Positions 1 through 5,148 of a DNA stretch of 5,148 nucleotides are shown one piece after another. The position numbers and the translations under genes were made by a program. Below the pieces are notes generated by a model. It searched no databases. It had not been told where the DNA came from and worked only from the letters and a program-made list of their open reading frames with translations. Source of the DNA: Betaproteobacteria bacterium. Lineage in GTDB: Bacteria; Pseudomonadota; Gammaproteobacteria; Burkholderiales; Burkholderiaceae_E. The DNA lies in the NCBI GenBank assembly GCA_016868095.1, contig VGHV01000204.1, positions 1-5,148 on the forward strand. The letters are read 5' to 3'. Positions within the stretch are counted from its first letter, which is position 1. Each line of letters begins with the position of its first letter.

Positions 1-1032
1 ATAAATGGCATGGGCCGTATTGGTCGACTTGCCCTTAGAGCAGCATTGGGTGCAGTGCAGCGACCTATCGATGATCCTCGTGCCGCCAATCGCCTTGATT
101 TGGTCCACTTGAACGAAATCAAAGCGGGTGCTGAGGCGGTGGCTCACTTGATTGAATTTGATAGCGTGCAGGGCCGCTGGCGGGCCGATATTCGAGCAGG
201 TGATGAATCAAGCATTTGTATCGATCAAGAAACACTTAGCTTTTCCTCAATCAGTAATCCTGAAGATATACCCTGGGGCGATTTAGGCGTTGATCTGGTG
301 CTCGAATGCACTGGAAAATTCCTCACACCCGATCGTCTGGAAGGGCATTTACGAGCTGGCGCTAAGCGCGTGATGGTTGCTGCGCCGGTCAAAGTCGGTG
401 ATGTTCTCAATATCGTTGTCGGTGTGAATGACCATCGTTACGATGCTTCCAAACACCTTATCGTGACGGCAGCGTCGTGTACAACCAACTGCCTGGCACC
501 GGTTGTCAAAGTGATTCATGAGTCCATCGGAATCAGGCATGGCCAGATCACAACCATCCATGACCCAACGAACACGAATTTGGTCGTCGATGCGCCGCAT
601 AAGGATTTGCGGCGGGCTCGAAGTGCGATGTTAAGCCTTGCGCCGACAACGACTGGTAGCGCCACAGCGATTGCATTGATTTATCCCGAGCTCAAAGGAA
701 AGCTCAATGGGCATGCGGTGCGTGCGCCTGTGCTGAATGCTTCGCTGACTGACTGTGTCTTTGAACTACAGCGCAAAACCAGTTCGGATGAGGTTAACGA
801 ATTATTTTTCAAGGCATCCCAAGGGTCACTGGCTGGGATTCTTGGCTATGAAATAAAGCCGCTTGTGAGCGCGGACTATGCAAGGGACACACGCAGTGCG
901 ATTGTCGATGCGCCAAGCACCATGGTTACTGACGAAACGCTCCTGAAGGTTTATGCCTGGTACGACAATGAAATGGGTTACGCATGCCGGATGATTGATT
1001 TGGCTTGTTTGATGCGAGAGCATGGGATTTAG
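1..1032 (+). CDS. gapdh: ArsJ-associated glyceraldehyde-3-phosphate dehydrogenase (5' end cut by window edge)
   Basis: Cytoplasmic NAD-dependent dehydrogenase. In the arsJ pathway it uses arsenate instead of phosphate and forms 1-arseno-3-phosphoglycerate. The reading frame is open from base 1, and bases 1-9 encode I-N-G, the start of the GAPDH dinucleotide-binding motif ([13 protein letters not shown]). The ATG at 10 is therefore an internal Met, and the true start lies a few codons before the window. Counting that Met as residue 1, the catalytic Cys of the ASCTTNC motif is residue 157 (478-480), and the partner His in TTIHD is residue 184 (559-561). The stretch [11 protein letters not shown], then [10 protein letters not shown], is typical of the ArsJ-linked branch. 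Two oddities: about ten extra residues near 18-30, before VHLNEI, and a C-terminal EMGYACR where classical GAPDH has EWGYSNR, so the Asn that contacts NAD is Cys326. The stop is 12 bases before arsJ. The family call is firm; the arsenic-specific role rests on the neighbour. Confidence 0.95.
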   Translation: MNGMGRIGRLALRAALGAVQRPIDDPRAANRLDLVHLNEIKAGAEAVAHLIEFDSVQGRWRADIRAGDESSICIDQETLSFSSISNPEDIPWGDLGVDLVLECTGKFLTPDRLEGHLRAGAKRVMVAAPVKVGDVLNIVVGVNDHRYDASKHLIVTAASCTTNCLAPVVKVIHESIGIRHGQITTIHDPTNTNLVVDAPHKDLRRARSAMLSLAPTTTGSATAIALIYPELKGKLNGHAVRAPVLNASLTDCVFELQRKTSSDEVNELFFKASQGSLAGILGYEIKPLVSADYARDTRSAIVDAPSTMVTDETLLKVYAWYDNEMGYACRMIDLACLMREHGI

Positions 1033-1044
1033 GCAAGGCCTACA

Positions 1045-2316
1045 GTGTCAATGCAACAAGGCAGCCGTCACTATCTCCTTGTAACCGCTGCTTATTGGGG
1101 GTTTACCCTCAGCGACGGGGCCTTGCGCATGCTTGTGCTCTTGCATTTTTACAAGCTCGGCTACTCGCCTTTTACCCTGGCCTTTTTGTTTCTTCTGTAT
1201 GAGGCCATGGGCGTTCCCGCAAATCTCATCGGCGGCTGGCTAGCGGCGCGTTATGGCATCACGCGCATGCTAACTGTGGGACTCCCAACACAAATCACCG
1301 GCTTCTTGTTGCTTTCTGCATTGTCAGCCGATTGGTCAGCCGCGATGTCGGTGGCCTGGGTGGTGATCGCCCAAGGTATTTGCGGTGTTGCCAAAGATCT
1401 TACAAAAACTGCGAGCAAATCTGCCATCAAACTGACGTCGAGCGGTGCTTCAGGGCAACTCTTTCGTTGGGTTGCATTTTTCACCGGCAGCAAGAACGCG
1501 ATGAAGGGCACTGGTTTTTTCCTGGGTGGCATCTTGCTGCAAAGTCTGGGGTTTCAGCATGCGCTTTGGGCGATGGCTGCGCTACTTGGCCTTGTTTTGT
1601 TGGGTGTACTAGTTTATTTGCCAACGCTCATGGGCAAAGGCAAGGCTTCTAAATCAGCAAGAGAACTTTTCGCGAAACAATCGGGTATTAATCTGCTTGC
1701 GGCTGCACGCGTTATGCTTTTTGGAGCAAGAGACGTTTGGTTTGTCGTGGGTCTGCCGGTATTTCTCTACGCAAATGGCTGGACCTTTGCGATGGTTGGC
1801 GGATTTTTGGCGCTTTGGACGATTGCCTATGGTCTTGTGCAAGCCCTCGCCCCATCAATTGTTCAACGGAGCGAGGATGGTCTTAGCAAGGAAGTGCCGG
1901 CGGCAAGGGTTTGGTCAGCACTGTTAGCGCTCATACCTATCGCTATAGCCTTGATCATTGAGCTTGAGCCTGATCAGGTCAAGCCAGACGATTTGCAATG
2001 GGTGGTTGTGGGTGGGCTTGCGCTTTTTGGCTTTGCATTCGCTGTGAATTCCTCGGTCCACTCTTATTTGGTGCTCGCCTATGCGGGCTCAGAAAAGGCG
2101 GCTGAAGATGTTGGCTTTTATTACGCAGCCAATGCAATGGGCCGATTCGCTGGCACTTTCTTGTCAGGCCTTTTGTACCAATGGGGTGGCATCGCCTGGT
2201 CCTTGATTGGATCGGCAAGCATGCTTACAGCCTGTTGGATCATCAGTTTGGCCCTACCGATCAAGCATGCTGAGCGTGATCTAAGGCGCAATCCGGCTCC
2301 GAGAGAGCCTACTTGA
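1045..2316 (+). CDS. arsJ: ArsJ, organoarsenical efflux permease (MFS)
   Basis: Inner-membrane major-facilitator permease that exports 1-arseno-3-phosphoglycerate made by the adjacent GAPDH; the product is unstable and releases arsenate outside. The 423-residue protein has many hydrophobic segments consistent with about 12 helices, split by a polar central loop around residues 190-215 rich in Lys, Ser and Gly. The segment GVAKDLTKTASKSAIK (about residues 112-127) is a recognisable ArsJ signature. The C-terminus ends in a short charged tail. GTG at 1045 is chosen because AAGG at 1035-1038 sits 6 bases before it; ATG at 1051, two codons downstream, is an alternative but its spacing of 12 bases is long. 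The gene follows gapdh by 12 bases and precedes arsC by 11, so the genes are probably co-transcribed. The gapdh-arsJ pairing strongly supports the name. Confidence 0.93.
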   Translation: MSMQQGSRHYLLVTAAYWGFTLSDGALRMLVLLHFYKLGYSPFTLAFLFLLYEAMGVPANLIGGWLAARYGITRMLTVGLPTQITGFLLLSALSADWSAAMSVAWVVIAQGICGVAKDLTKTASKSAIKLTSSGASGQLFRWVAFFTGSKNAMKGTGFFLGGILLQSLGFQHALWAMAALLGLVLLGVLVYLPTLMGKGKASKSARELFAKQSGINLLAAARVMLFGARDVWFVVGLPVFLYANGWTFAMVGGFLALWTIAYGLVQALAPSIVQRSEDGLSKEVPAARVWSALLALIPIAIALIIELEPDQVKPDDLQWVVVGGLALFGFAFAVNSSVHSYLVLAYAGSEKAAEDVGFYYAANAMGRFAGTFLSGLLYQWGGIAWSLIGSASMLTACWIISLALPIKHAERDLRRNPAPREPT

Positions 2317-2322
2317 GGGGAG
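2315..2322 (+). promoter_or_regulatory. Ribosome binding site that decides the arsC start
   Basis: GAGGGGAG overlaps the arsJ stop codon and lies just before two adjacent in-frame ATG codons at 2325 and 2328. The first ATG is only 2 bases from the site and the second is 5, so 2328 is the more likely start. Translation of arsC may be coupled to termination of arsJ. Confidence 0.6.
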
Positions 2323-2327
2323 TCATG

Positions 2328-2821
2328 ATGTCCAAGGCGCATTATAACGTTCTATTCATTTGTACCTATAATTCTGTACGCTCGATTATGGCCGAAGGCA
2401 TCATGAACCAGCTCGGGGTGGTCGGTTCATCGCGTATTCAGCGGGTAGCCATCCGGCAGGAAAAGTTCATCCCTTTGCTCTGAGGACGCTTGAGGTTTTG
2501 CGCGTATCTTCGCAAGACTATCGAAGTAAGGATTGGAACGAATTCGCTCAGCCCAACGCTCCTGTGCTCGACTTCGTCTTTACGGTCTGCGACAAGGCTG
2601 CGGGTGAGGTATGTCCGATATGGCCAGGTCAGCCGATGACCGCGCATTGGGGAGTTGCCGACCCAGCGGCAACAGAGGGCACTGATGAGCAGCTCGACAA
2701 GATCTTTTGGGATACCGCAATGATCTTACGCCGACGAATCGAATTGATGCTGGCCTTACCCATTGATTCGCTTGACAGTTTGGCGATTCAACGGGAGATT
2801 GAGGCAATCGGAAAACATTGA
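2328..2821 (+). pseudogene. arsC: Arsenate reductase ArsC, low-molecular-weight phosphatase type, frameshifted
   Basis: The intact family reduces arsenate to arsenite in the cytoplasm, using a Cys in a CX5R phosphate-binding loop. The frame from ATG 2328 gives NVLFIC then TYNSVRSIMAE, with catalytic Cys12 and Arg18, but hits TGA at 2481-2483 after 51 residues. From about 2414 the homologous sequence continues one base back: GRFIAYSAGSHPAGKVHP, then VFTVCDKAAGEVC, PGQPMTAHWG and the general-acid motif ADPAA, ending at 2821. Adding one G to the run at 2415-2418 restores an unbroken 164-residue protein, the normal family length, with Cys12, Cys88, Cys96 and Asp112. Everything else looks conserved, so the lesion is recent or is a sequencing error. 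TTG at 2498 could start the remnant but lacks the active site. The P-loop TYNSV differs from the common TGNSA. acr3 follows after 27 bases. Confidence 0.88.
2415..2418 (+). other. Probable one-base deletion site in arsC (G run)
   Basis: Four G residues follow the Leu codon CTC. Five would read CTC GGG GGT GGT CGG TTC, that is L-G-G-G-R-F, and join the N-terminal frame to the conserved C-terminal frame without any stop. This is the simplest single change that repairs the gene. A loss anywhere between 2414 and about 2421 would give a similar result. Confidence 0.75.
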
Positions 2822-2834
2822 AATACGATCGAAT

Positions 2835-2848
2835 AAGGATCAATCCTT
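2835..2848 (+). promoter_or_regulatory. acr3 ribosome binding site inside a short inverted repeat
   Basis: AAGGAT-CA-ATCCTT ends directly before the acr3 ATG at 2849. The left arm (AAGGAT) is the only Shine-Dalgarno-like sequence for acr3, about 10 bases from the start codon. In RNA the arms could form a five-pair stem with a four-base loop and partly hide the binding site. The stem is short and A/U-rich at its ends, so the effect may be small. Confidence 0.45.
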
Positions 2849-3877
2849 ATGCGAAGCTTTGAGCGTTACCTGAGCCTTTGGGTAGCGCTTTGCATCGTCA
2901 TCGGCGTTTTTCTAGGGCAAAGCTTTCCCGAGCCGGTGCAAGCGATCGGTGGTTTGACGTTCGCTCAAGTGAACCTTCCGCTTGGCGTACTCATCTGGGT
3001 GATGATCATTCCGATGCTCTTAAAGGTCGACTTTTCCAGCCTTAGAGAGCTCAAACAACACTGGCGTGGCATAGGTATTACACTTTTTATCAATTGGGCG
3101 GTCAAACCATTCTCGATGGCGCTCTTGGCCTGGATCTTTATTCGCCATTTGTTTTCTGCGTACTTGCCAGAGCATCAGCTTGACAGTTACATCGCCGGCC
3201 TAATTTTGCTCGCCGCAGCACCTTGCACTGCGATGGTTTTTGTGTGGAGTCGACTAACCCATGGCGACCCGCTCTTCACACTCAGTCAGGTCGCGCTCAA
3301 TGACTTGATTATGATATTTGCCTTTGCACCCATCGTGGGCCTGCTACTTGGCCTCTCCTCGATCACGGTTCCCTGGGATACATTGTTCATATCGGTATTG
3401 CTCTATATTGTGATTCTGGTTTTCATTGCGCAAGTTCTTCGGCGAAAACTGCTCAAGCTCGGCTCTGAGGCTCTTGAGCAAGCGTTGCGCATGATGGGTC
3501 CGTGGTCGATACTTTCCTTGCTCGCAACATTGATTTTGCTCTTCGCCTTTCAGGGTAAGGCGATCCTTGAGCAGCCTTTGATCATTGTTCTTTTGAGCAT
3601 TCCGATCTTATTGCAAGTCGTATTTAATGCCGGATTCGCCTATTGGTTGAATCGAAAGTTTGGCGAGTCACATGCTGTCGCATGCCCCTCTGCGCTTATC
3701 GGTGCAAGTAATTTCTTCGAGTTGGCGGTGGCGGCTGCGATTAGTTTGTTTGGATTTGAATCAGGAGCGGCACTTGCCACAGTCGTTGGTGTTCTCATTG
3801 AGGTACCGCTGATGGTTGCGCTTGTTTGTGTCGTGAATCGATCAAAGCGCTGGTACGAAAGCGCTGCTGCGCCCTAA
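2849..3877 (+). CDS. acr3: Acr3 arsenite efflux permease
   Basis: Inner-membrane carrier of the bile/arsenite/riboflavin transporter superfamily that expels arsenite using the proton gradient. The 342-residue length is normal for bacterial Acr3, and hydrophobic segments fit the usual ten helices. Family hallmarks are all present: QVNLPLGVLIWVMIIPMLLKVDF near residues 40-63 as a conserved block, the essential Cys in LAAAPCTAMVFVWS (Cys126, codon 3224-3226), GDPLFTLSQVALND, PSALIGASNFFELAVA near 290-305, and the conserved Glu in VLIEVPLM (Glu318, codon 3800-3802). The start ATG 2849 gives the standard N-terminus FERYLSLWVALCI. The gene lies 27 bases after arsC and probably shares its transcript. 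No T-rich hairpin terminator follows. There is no sign of damage, so this pump should work even if arsC does not. Confidence 0.96.
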   Translation: MRSFERYLSLWVALCIVIGVFLGQSFPEPVQAIGGLTFAQVNLPLGVLIWVMIIPMLLKVDFSSLRELKQHWRGIGITLFINWAVKPFSMALLAWIFIRHLFSAYLPEHQLDSYIAGLILLAAAPCTAMVFVWSRLTHGDPLFTLSQVALNDLIMIFAFAPIVGLLLGLSSITVPWDTLFISVLLYIVILVFIAQVLRRKLLKLGSEALEQALRMMGPWSILSLLATLILLFAFQGKAILEQPLIIVLLSIPILLQVVFNAGFAYWLNRKFGESHAVACPSALIGASNFFELAVAAAISLFGFESGAALATVVGVLIEVPLMVALVCVVNRSKRWYESAAAP

Positions 3878-3982
3878 TTCGGGTATTGTTGGGGAGCCGC
3901 CATCAATTGGGAGAGTCCGTCAATAGGAAGCGGACCTCAATAGGGTGGCACTGTCCATAAACATACTTGGAGAGACGACTGC
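3878..3982 (+). repeat. Spacer with phased degenerate 17-base repeat
   Basis: Three copies of TCAATWGG begin at 3903, 3920 and 3937, exactly 17 bases apart; the second and third share TCAATAGG, the first has TCAATTGG. The remaining bases of each unit are only loosely alike. A fainter related unit may precede them at 3886. GTCCG (3915-3919) and CGGAC (3931-3935) form an inverted repeat enclosing the second copy. I see no convincing -35/-10 pair and no hairpin with a T run in this spacer. GGAGAGA at 3969-3975 is the ribosome binding site for the next gene. Confidence 0.5.
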
Positions 3983-4621
3983 ATGGCGGCGCCAAGGCCA
4001 CTTGAGACAGCTCAGGCGATTAAAGCGCGCATCTGGCAAGAGTTAGAACGGGCGAGCCGCGATCGGCACCACGAGTGGCGCACCCCAGTGCTTGCATCGA
4101 TTGACCTTGCTCAGCAGCCCAGTGCACGGACCGTTGTGTTGCGTGAAGTCAATCTTCAAGAAAAATGCTTTGAAATTTATTCTGATCGCAGGAGCCCCAA
4201 GATTGCCGAGCTCAAGCAGCATCCCGGTGCTTTGCTTCATTTCTGGAGCAAGCGATTGCAATGGCAGTTGCGCGTTGCGGTGAAGGTCCATGTCTTAGAA
4301 TCAGGCCCTGATGTCGAAAGCCGGTGGGATCGCCTGAAATTGACTGCGGCAGCCCGTGATTATTTGAGTCCTCACCCGCCGGGTAGCTTGATGGAGAAGC
4401 CAGCCGAGCCTTCGGCGGAGAAAATAGCCGAGCCTTCGGCGGAGAAAATGGCCGGCCCTTTGCTGGCGAAGGGCATGGAGCCCGCATTACATAAGGAGGT
4501 AGATCACAACTTTTGTCTTGTCAGGGCCGGTTTTGTTGAGATGGACTGGCTTGAGTTAAATGTCGCCGGTCACCGACGAGCGCGGTTTTCTGTTGACGAA
4601 TGGCAGTGGTTGCTGCCTTGA
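3983..4621 (+). CDS. Pyridoxamine 5'-phosphate oxidase-like FMN-binding protein (Alr4036-type)
   Basis: A probable cytoplasmic flavin-binding split-barrel protein; the substrate is unknown. The 212-residue protein starts with a helical stretch (residues 5-30), then HEWRTPVLASIDL and PSARTVVLREV (about 30-56), YSDRRSPKIAELKQHP (about 66-81) and LHFWSKRLQWQLRVAVKV (about 85-102), all typical of the FMN-binding fold. The C-terminus MDWLELNVAGHRRARF ending in WQWLLP resembles the C-terminal pyridoxamine-oxidase segment. Between these, residues 138-169 are a tandem eight-residue repeat (see separate entry), which makes the protein somewhat longer than I would expect for the family. ATG 3983 is supported by GGAGA at 3969-3973. 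It is separated from acr3 by 105 bases and may be its own unit. True PdxH activity is unlikely to be assured from sequence; a general flavin-binding role is safer. Confidence 0.85.
   Translation: MAAPRPLETAQAIKARIWQELERASRDRHHEWRTPVLASIDLAQQPSARTVVLREVNLQEKCFEIYSDRRSPKIAELKQHPGALLHFWSKRLQWQLRVAVKVHVLESGPDVESRWDRLKLTAAARDYLSPHPPGSLMEKPAEPSAEKIAEPSAEKMAGPLLAKGMEPALHKEVDHNFCLVRAGFVEMDWLELNVAGHRRARFSVDEWQWLLP
4394..4489 (+). repeat. In-frame 24-base tandem repeat, four units
   Basis: Units start at 4394, 4418, 4442 and 4466 and encode EKPAEPSA, EKIAEPSA, EKMAGPLL and AKGMEPAL. The first two differ at 3 of 24 bases, the second and third at 6 of 24, and the fourth is recognisable mainly by its spacing and its K and P positions. 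Units 1 and 2 each contain a perfect hairpin GCCGA-GCCT-TCGGC (4403-4416 and 4427-4440); units 3-4 contain GCCCTT/AAGGGC (4455-4460 with 4469-4474). The length is a multiple of three, so the host gene stays open. Confidence 0.85.
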
Positions 4622-4630
4622 TCCCTTTTT
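4602..4630 (+). terminator. Weak candidate intrinsic terminator
   Basis: GGCAG (4602-4606) and CTGCC (4613-4617) form a five-pair stem with a six-base loop across the end of the flavin-protein gene, and TTTTT follows at 4626-4630. The T run begins eight bases after the stem, which is further than in an efficient terminator, so activity is doubtful. Confidence 0.2.
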
Positions 4631-4652
4631 AAAAAATTGACATAGAGAGAAC

Positions 4653-5087
4653 ATGATGTTGAAAATTTTTCGTCACTTGATGCTTGGCTTTGTGATGGCC
4701 TTTGCAGTTTTGACTCATAGCGCTGTGAGTATGGCTGCTCAGCAAAAGGCAAAAATTGTCTTGCAGGTTAGTGATAACGATCCTGCCAAATGGAATCTCG
4801 CACTTAATAACGCACGAAATGCCCAAGATGACCTTGGTAAAGACAATATCGATATTGAAATCGTTGTTTACGGCCCCGGTATCCATATGCTTAGGATGGA
4901 AGCGACGACCGCAACTCGTGTTACCCAGGCTATCAAATCGGGTATTTCGATTGTTGCCTGCGAGAACACGATGACGGCTCAAAAAATCAACAAAGCGGAT
5001 ATGCATGATGCGATTAGTTATGTCCCTGCTGGCGTTATTCAACTGATGAAACGCCAGCAGCAGGGCTGGGCATACATTAGGCCTTAA
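4653..5087 (+). CDS. Exported DsrE-family protein
   Basis: A small DsrE/DsrF-fold protein predicted to be secreted to the periplasm. The first 28 or so of 144 residues form a signal peptide: Lys4, Arg7 and His8, a hydrophobic core from LMLGFVMAFAVL, and a likely signal peptidase site after S-M-A (28) or A (29). The mature part shows KIVLQVSDNDPAKWNLALNN (about 33-52), IEIVVYGPGI (about 68-77), IVACENTM with the single Cys103 (codon 4959-4961), and a C-terminal YVPAGVIQLM then GWAYIRP. This layout is familiar from DsrE-like proteins in sulfur-metabolising and other proteobacteria, where Cys is suspected to handle sulfur; the exact function is not known. Start ATG 4653 or the adjacent ATG 4656 is possible, with weak AGAGAGA upstream. 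It lies 31 bases after the flavin-protein gene. No link to arsenic is shown by the sequence. Confidence 0.88.
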   Translation: MMLKIFRHLMLGFVMAFAVLTHSAVSMAAQQKAKIVLQVSDNDPAKWNLALNNARNAQDDLGKDNIDIEIVVYGPGIHMLRMEATTATRVTQAIKSGISIVACENTMTAQKINKADMHDAISYVPAGVIQLMKRQQQGWAYIRP

Positions 5088-5121
5088 GCCTTCTCGTTTG
5101 GACCAGAACGCTGGCAGGCTT
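5086..5121 (+). repeat. Inverted repeat after the DsrE gene
   Basis: AAGCCT (5086-5091) pairs with AGGCTT (5116-5121), and inside it CCAG-AACG-CTGG (5103-5114) forms a smaller hairpin. No T run follows, so this is a doubtful terminator or simply chance pairing. The rest of 5088-5148 contains nothing I can identify. Confidence 0.2.
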
Positions 5122-5148
5122 GTTACGTTGTGCTGGTTATAAGGGGTC

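Noticed and set aside
10..1032. ATG at 10 as the true GAPDH start
   Set aside because: The three codons before it encode I-N-G of the conserved nucleotide-binding motif, so the gene begins before the window.
2367..2372. TATAAT inside arsC as a promoter
   Set aside because: No -35-like sequence lies 16-18 bases upstream, and the bases encode the conserved phosphate-binding loop.
2414..2421. Programmed ribosomal frameshift joining the two arsC frames
   Set aside because: The needed shift is one base back, but slipping from GGG at 2415 would pair with CGG and there is no X-XXY-YYZ heptamer; a base deletion is simpler.
4212..4487. Minus-strand open frame with Ser/Pro/Lys repeats
   Set aside because: Its repeats are the reverse of the tandem repeat in the flavin-protein gene; there is no independent evidence of coding.
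4637..4642. Perfect TTGACA as a -35 element before the DsrE gene
   Set aside because: A -10 element at the right spacing would lie inside the coding start (TGAAAA at 4660) and transcription would begin after the start codon.
4629..5042. Long open frame on the minus strand opposite the DsrE gene
   Set aside because: It is a shadow of the DsrE gene, with no recognisable family features, while the plus frame has a signal peptide and conserved motifs.

Overview
The window reads as a compact arsenic-resistance gene cluster followed by two genes of unrelated families. All six genes lie on the + strand. Base composition is moderate (near half GC by eye). The proteins look like those of Pseudomonadota, probably a beta- or gammaproteobacterium; this assignment is an inference from protein style only, since no taxonomic marker is present.

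Layout. (1) 1-1032: ArsJ-associated glyceraldehyde-3-phosphate dehydrogenase, cut at its 5' end by the window edge. (2) 1045-2316: arsJ, a major-facilitator permease for the organoarsenical made by the first enzyme. (3) 2328-2821: arsC, an arsenate reductase of the low-molecular-weight phosphatase fold, broken by an apparent one-base loss in a run of G (2415-2418). (4) 2849-3877: acr3, an arsenite efflux permease. These four genes have gaps of 11-27 bases and are probably one transcript. (5) 3878-3982: a 105-base spacer with three phased copies of TCAATWGG, 17 bases apart. (6) 3983-4621: a pyridoxamine-phosphate-oxidase-like FMN-binding protein carrying an in-frame 8-residue tandem repeat. (7) 4653-5087: a small exported DsrE-like protein. 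5088-5148 has no gene.

How the genes work together. Two routes for arsenic are encoded. In the first, GAPDH uses arsenate in place of phosphate to form 1-arseno-3-phosphoglycerate, which ArsJ exports; the product then falls apart outside the cell, so arsenate is removed without reduction. In the second, ArsC reduces arsenate to arsenite and Acr3 pumps arsenite out. If the arsC frameshift is real, this locus would handle arsenate by the GAPDH/ArsJ route and keep Acr3 for arsenite taken up directly or made by another reductase. No arsR-type regulator is in the window; it may lie upstream of base 1. The last two genes have no known role in arsenic resistance, and their position may be incidental.

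I did not find a clearly new system. The observations most worth checking are the arsC frameshift, the expanded repeat in the FMN-binding protein and the phased repeat in the spacer.
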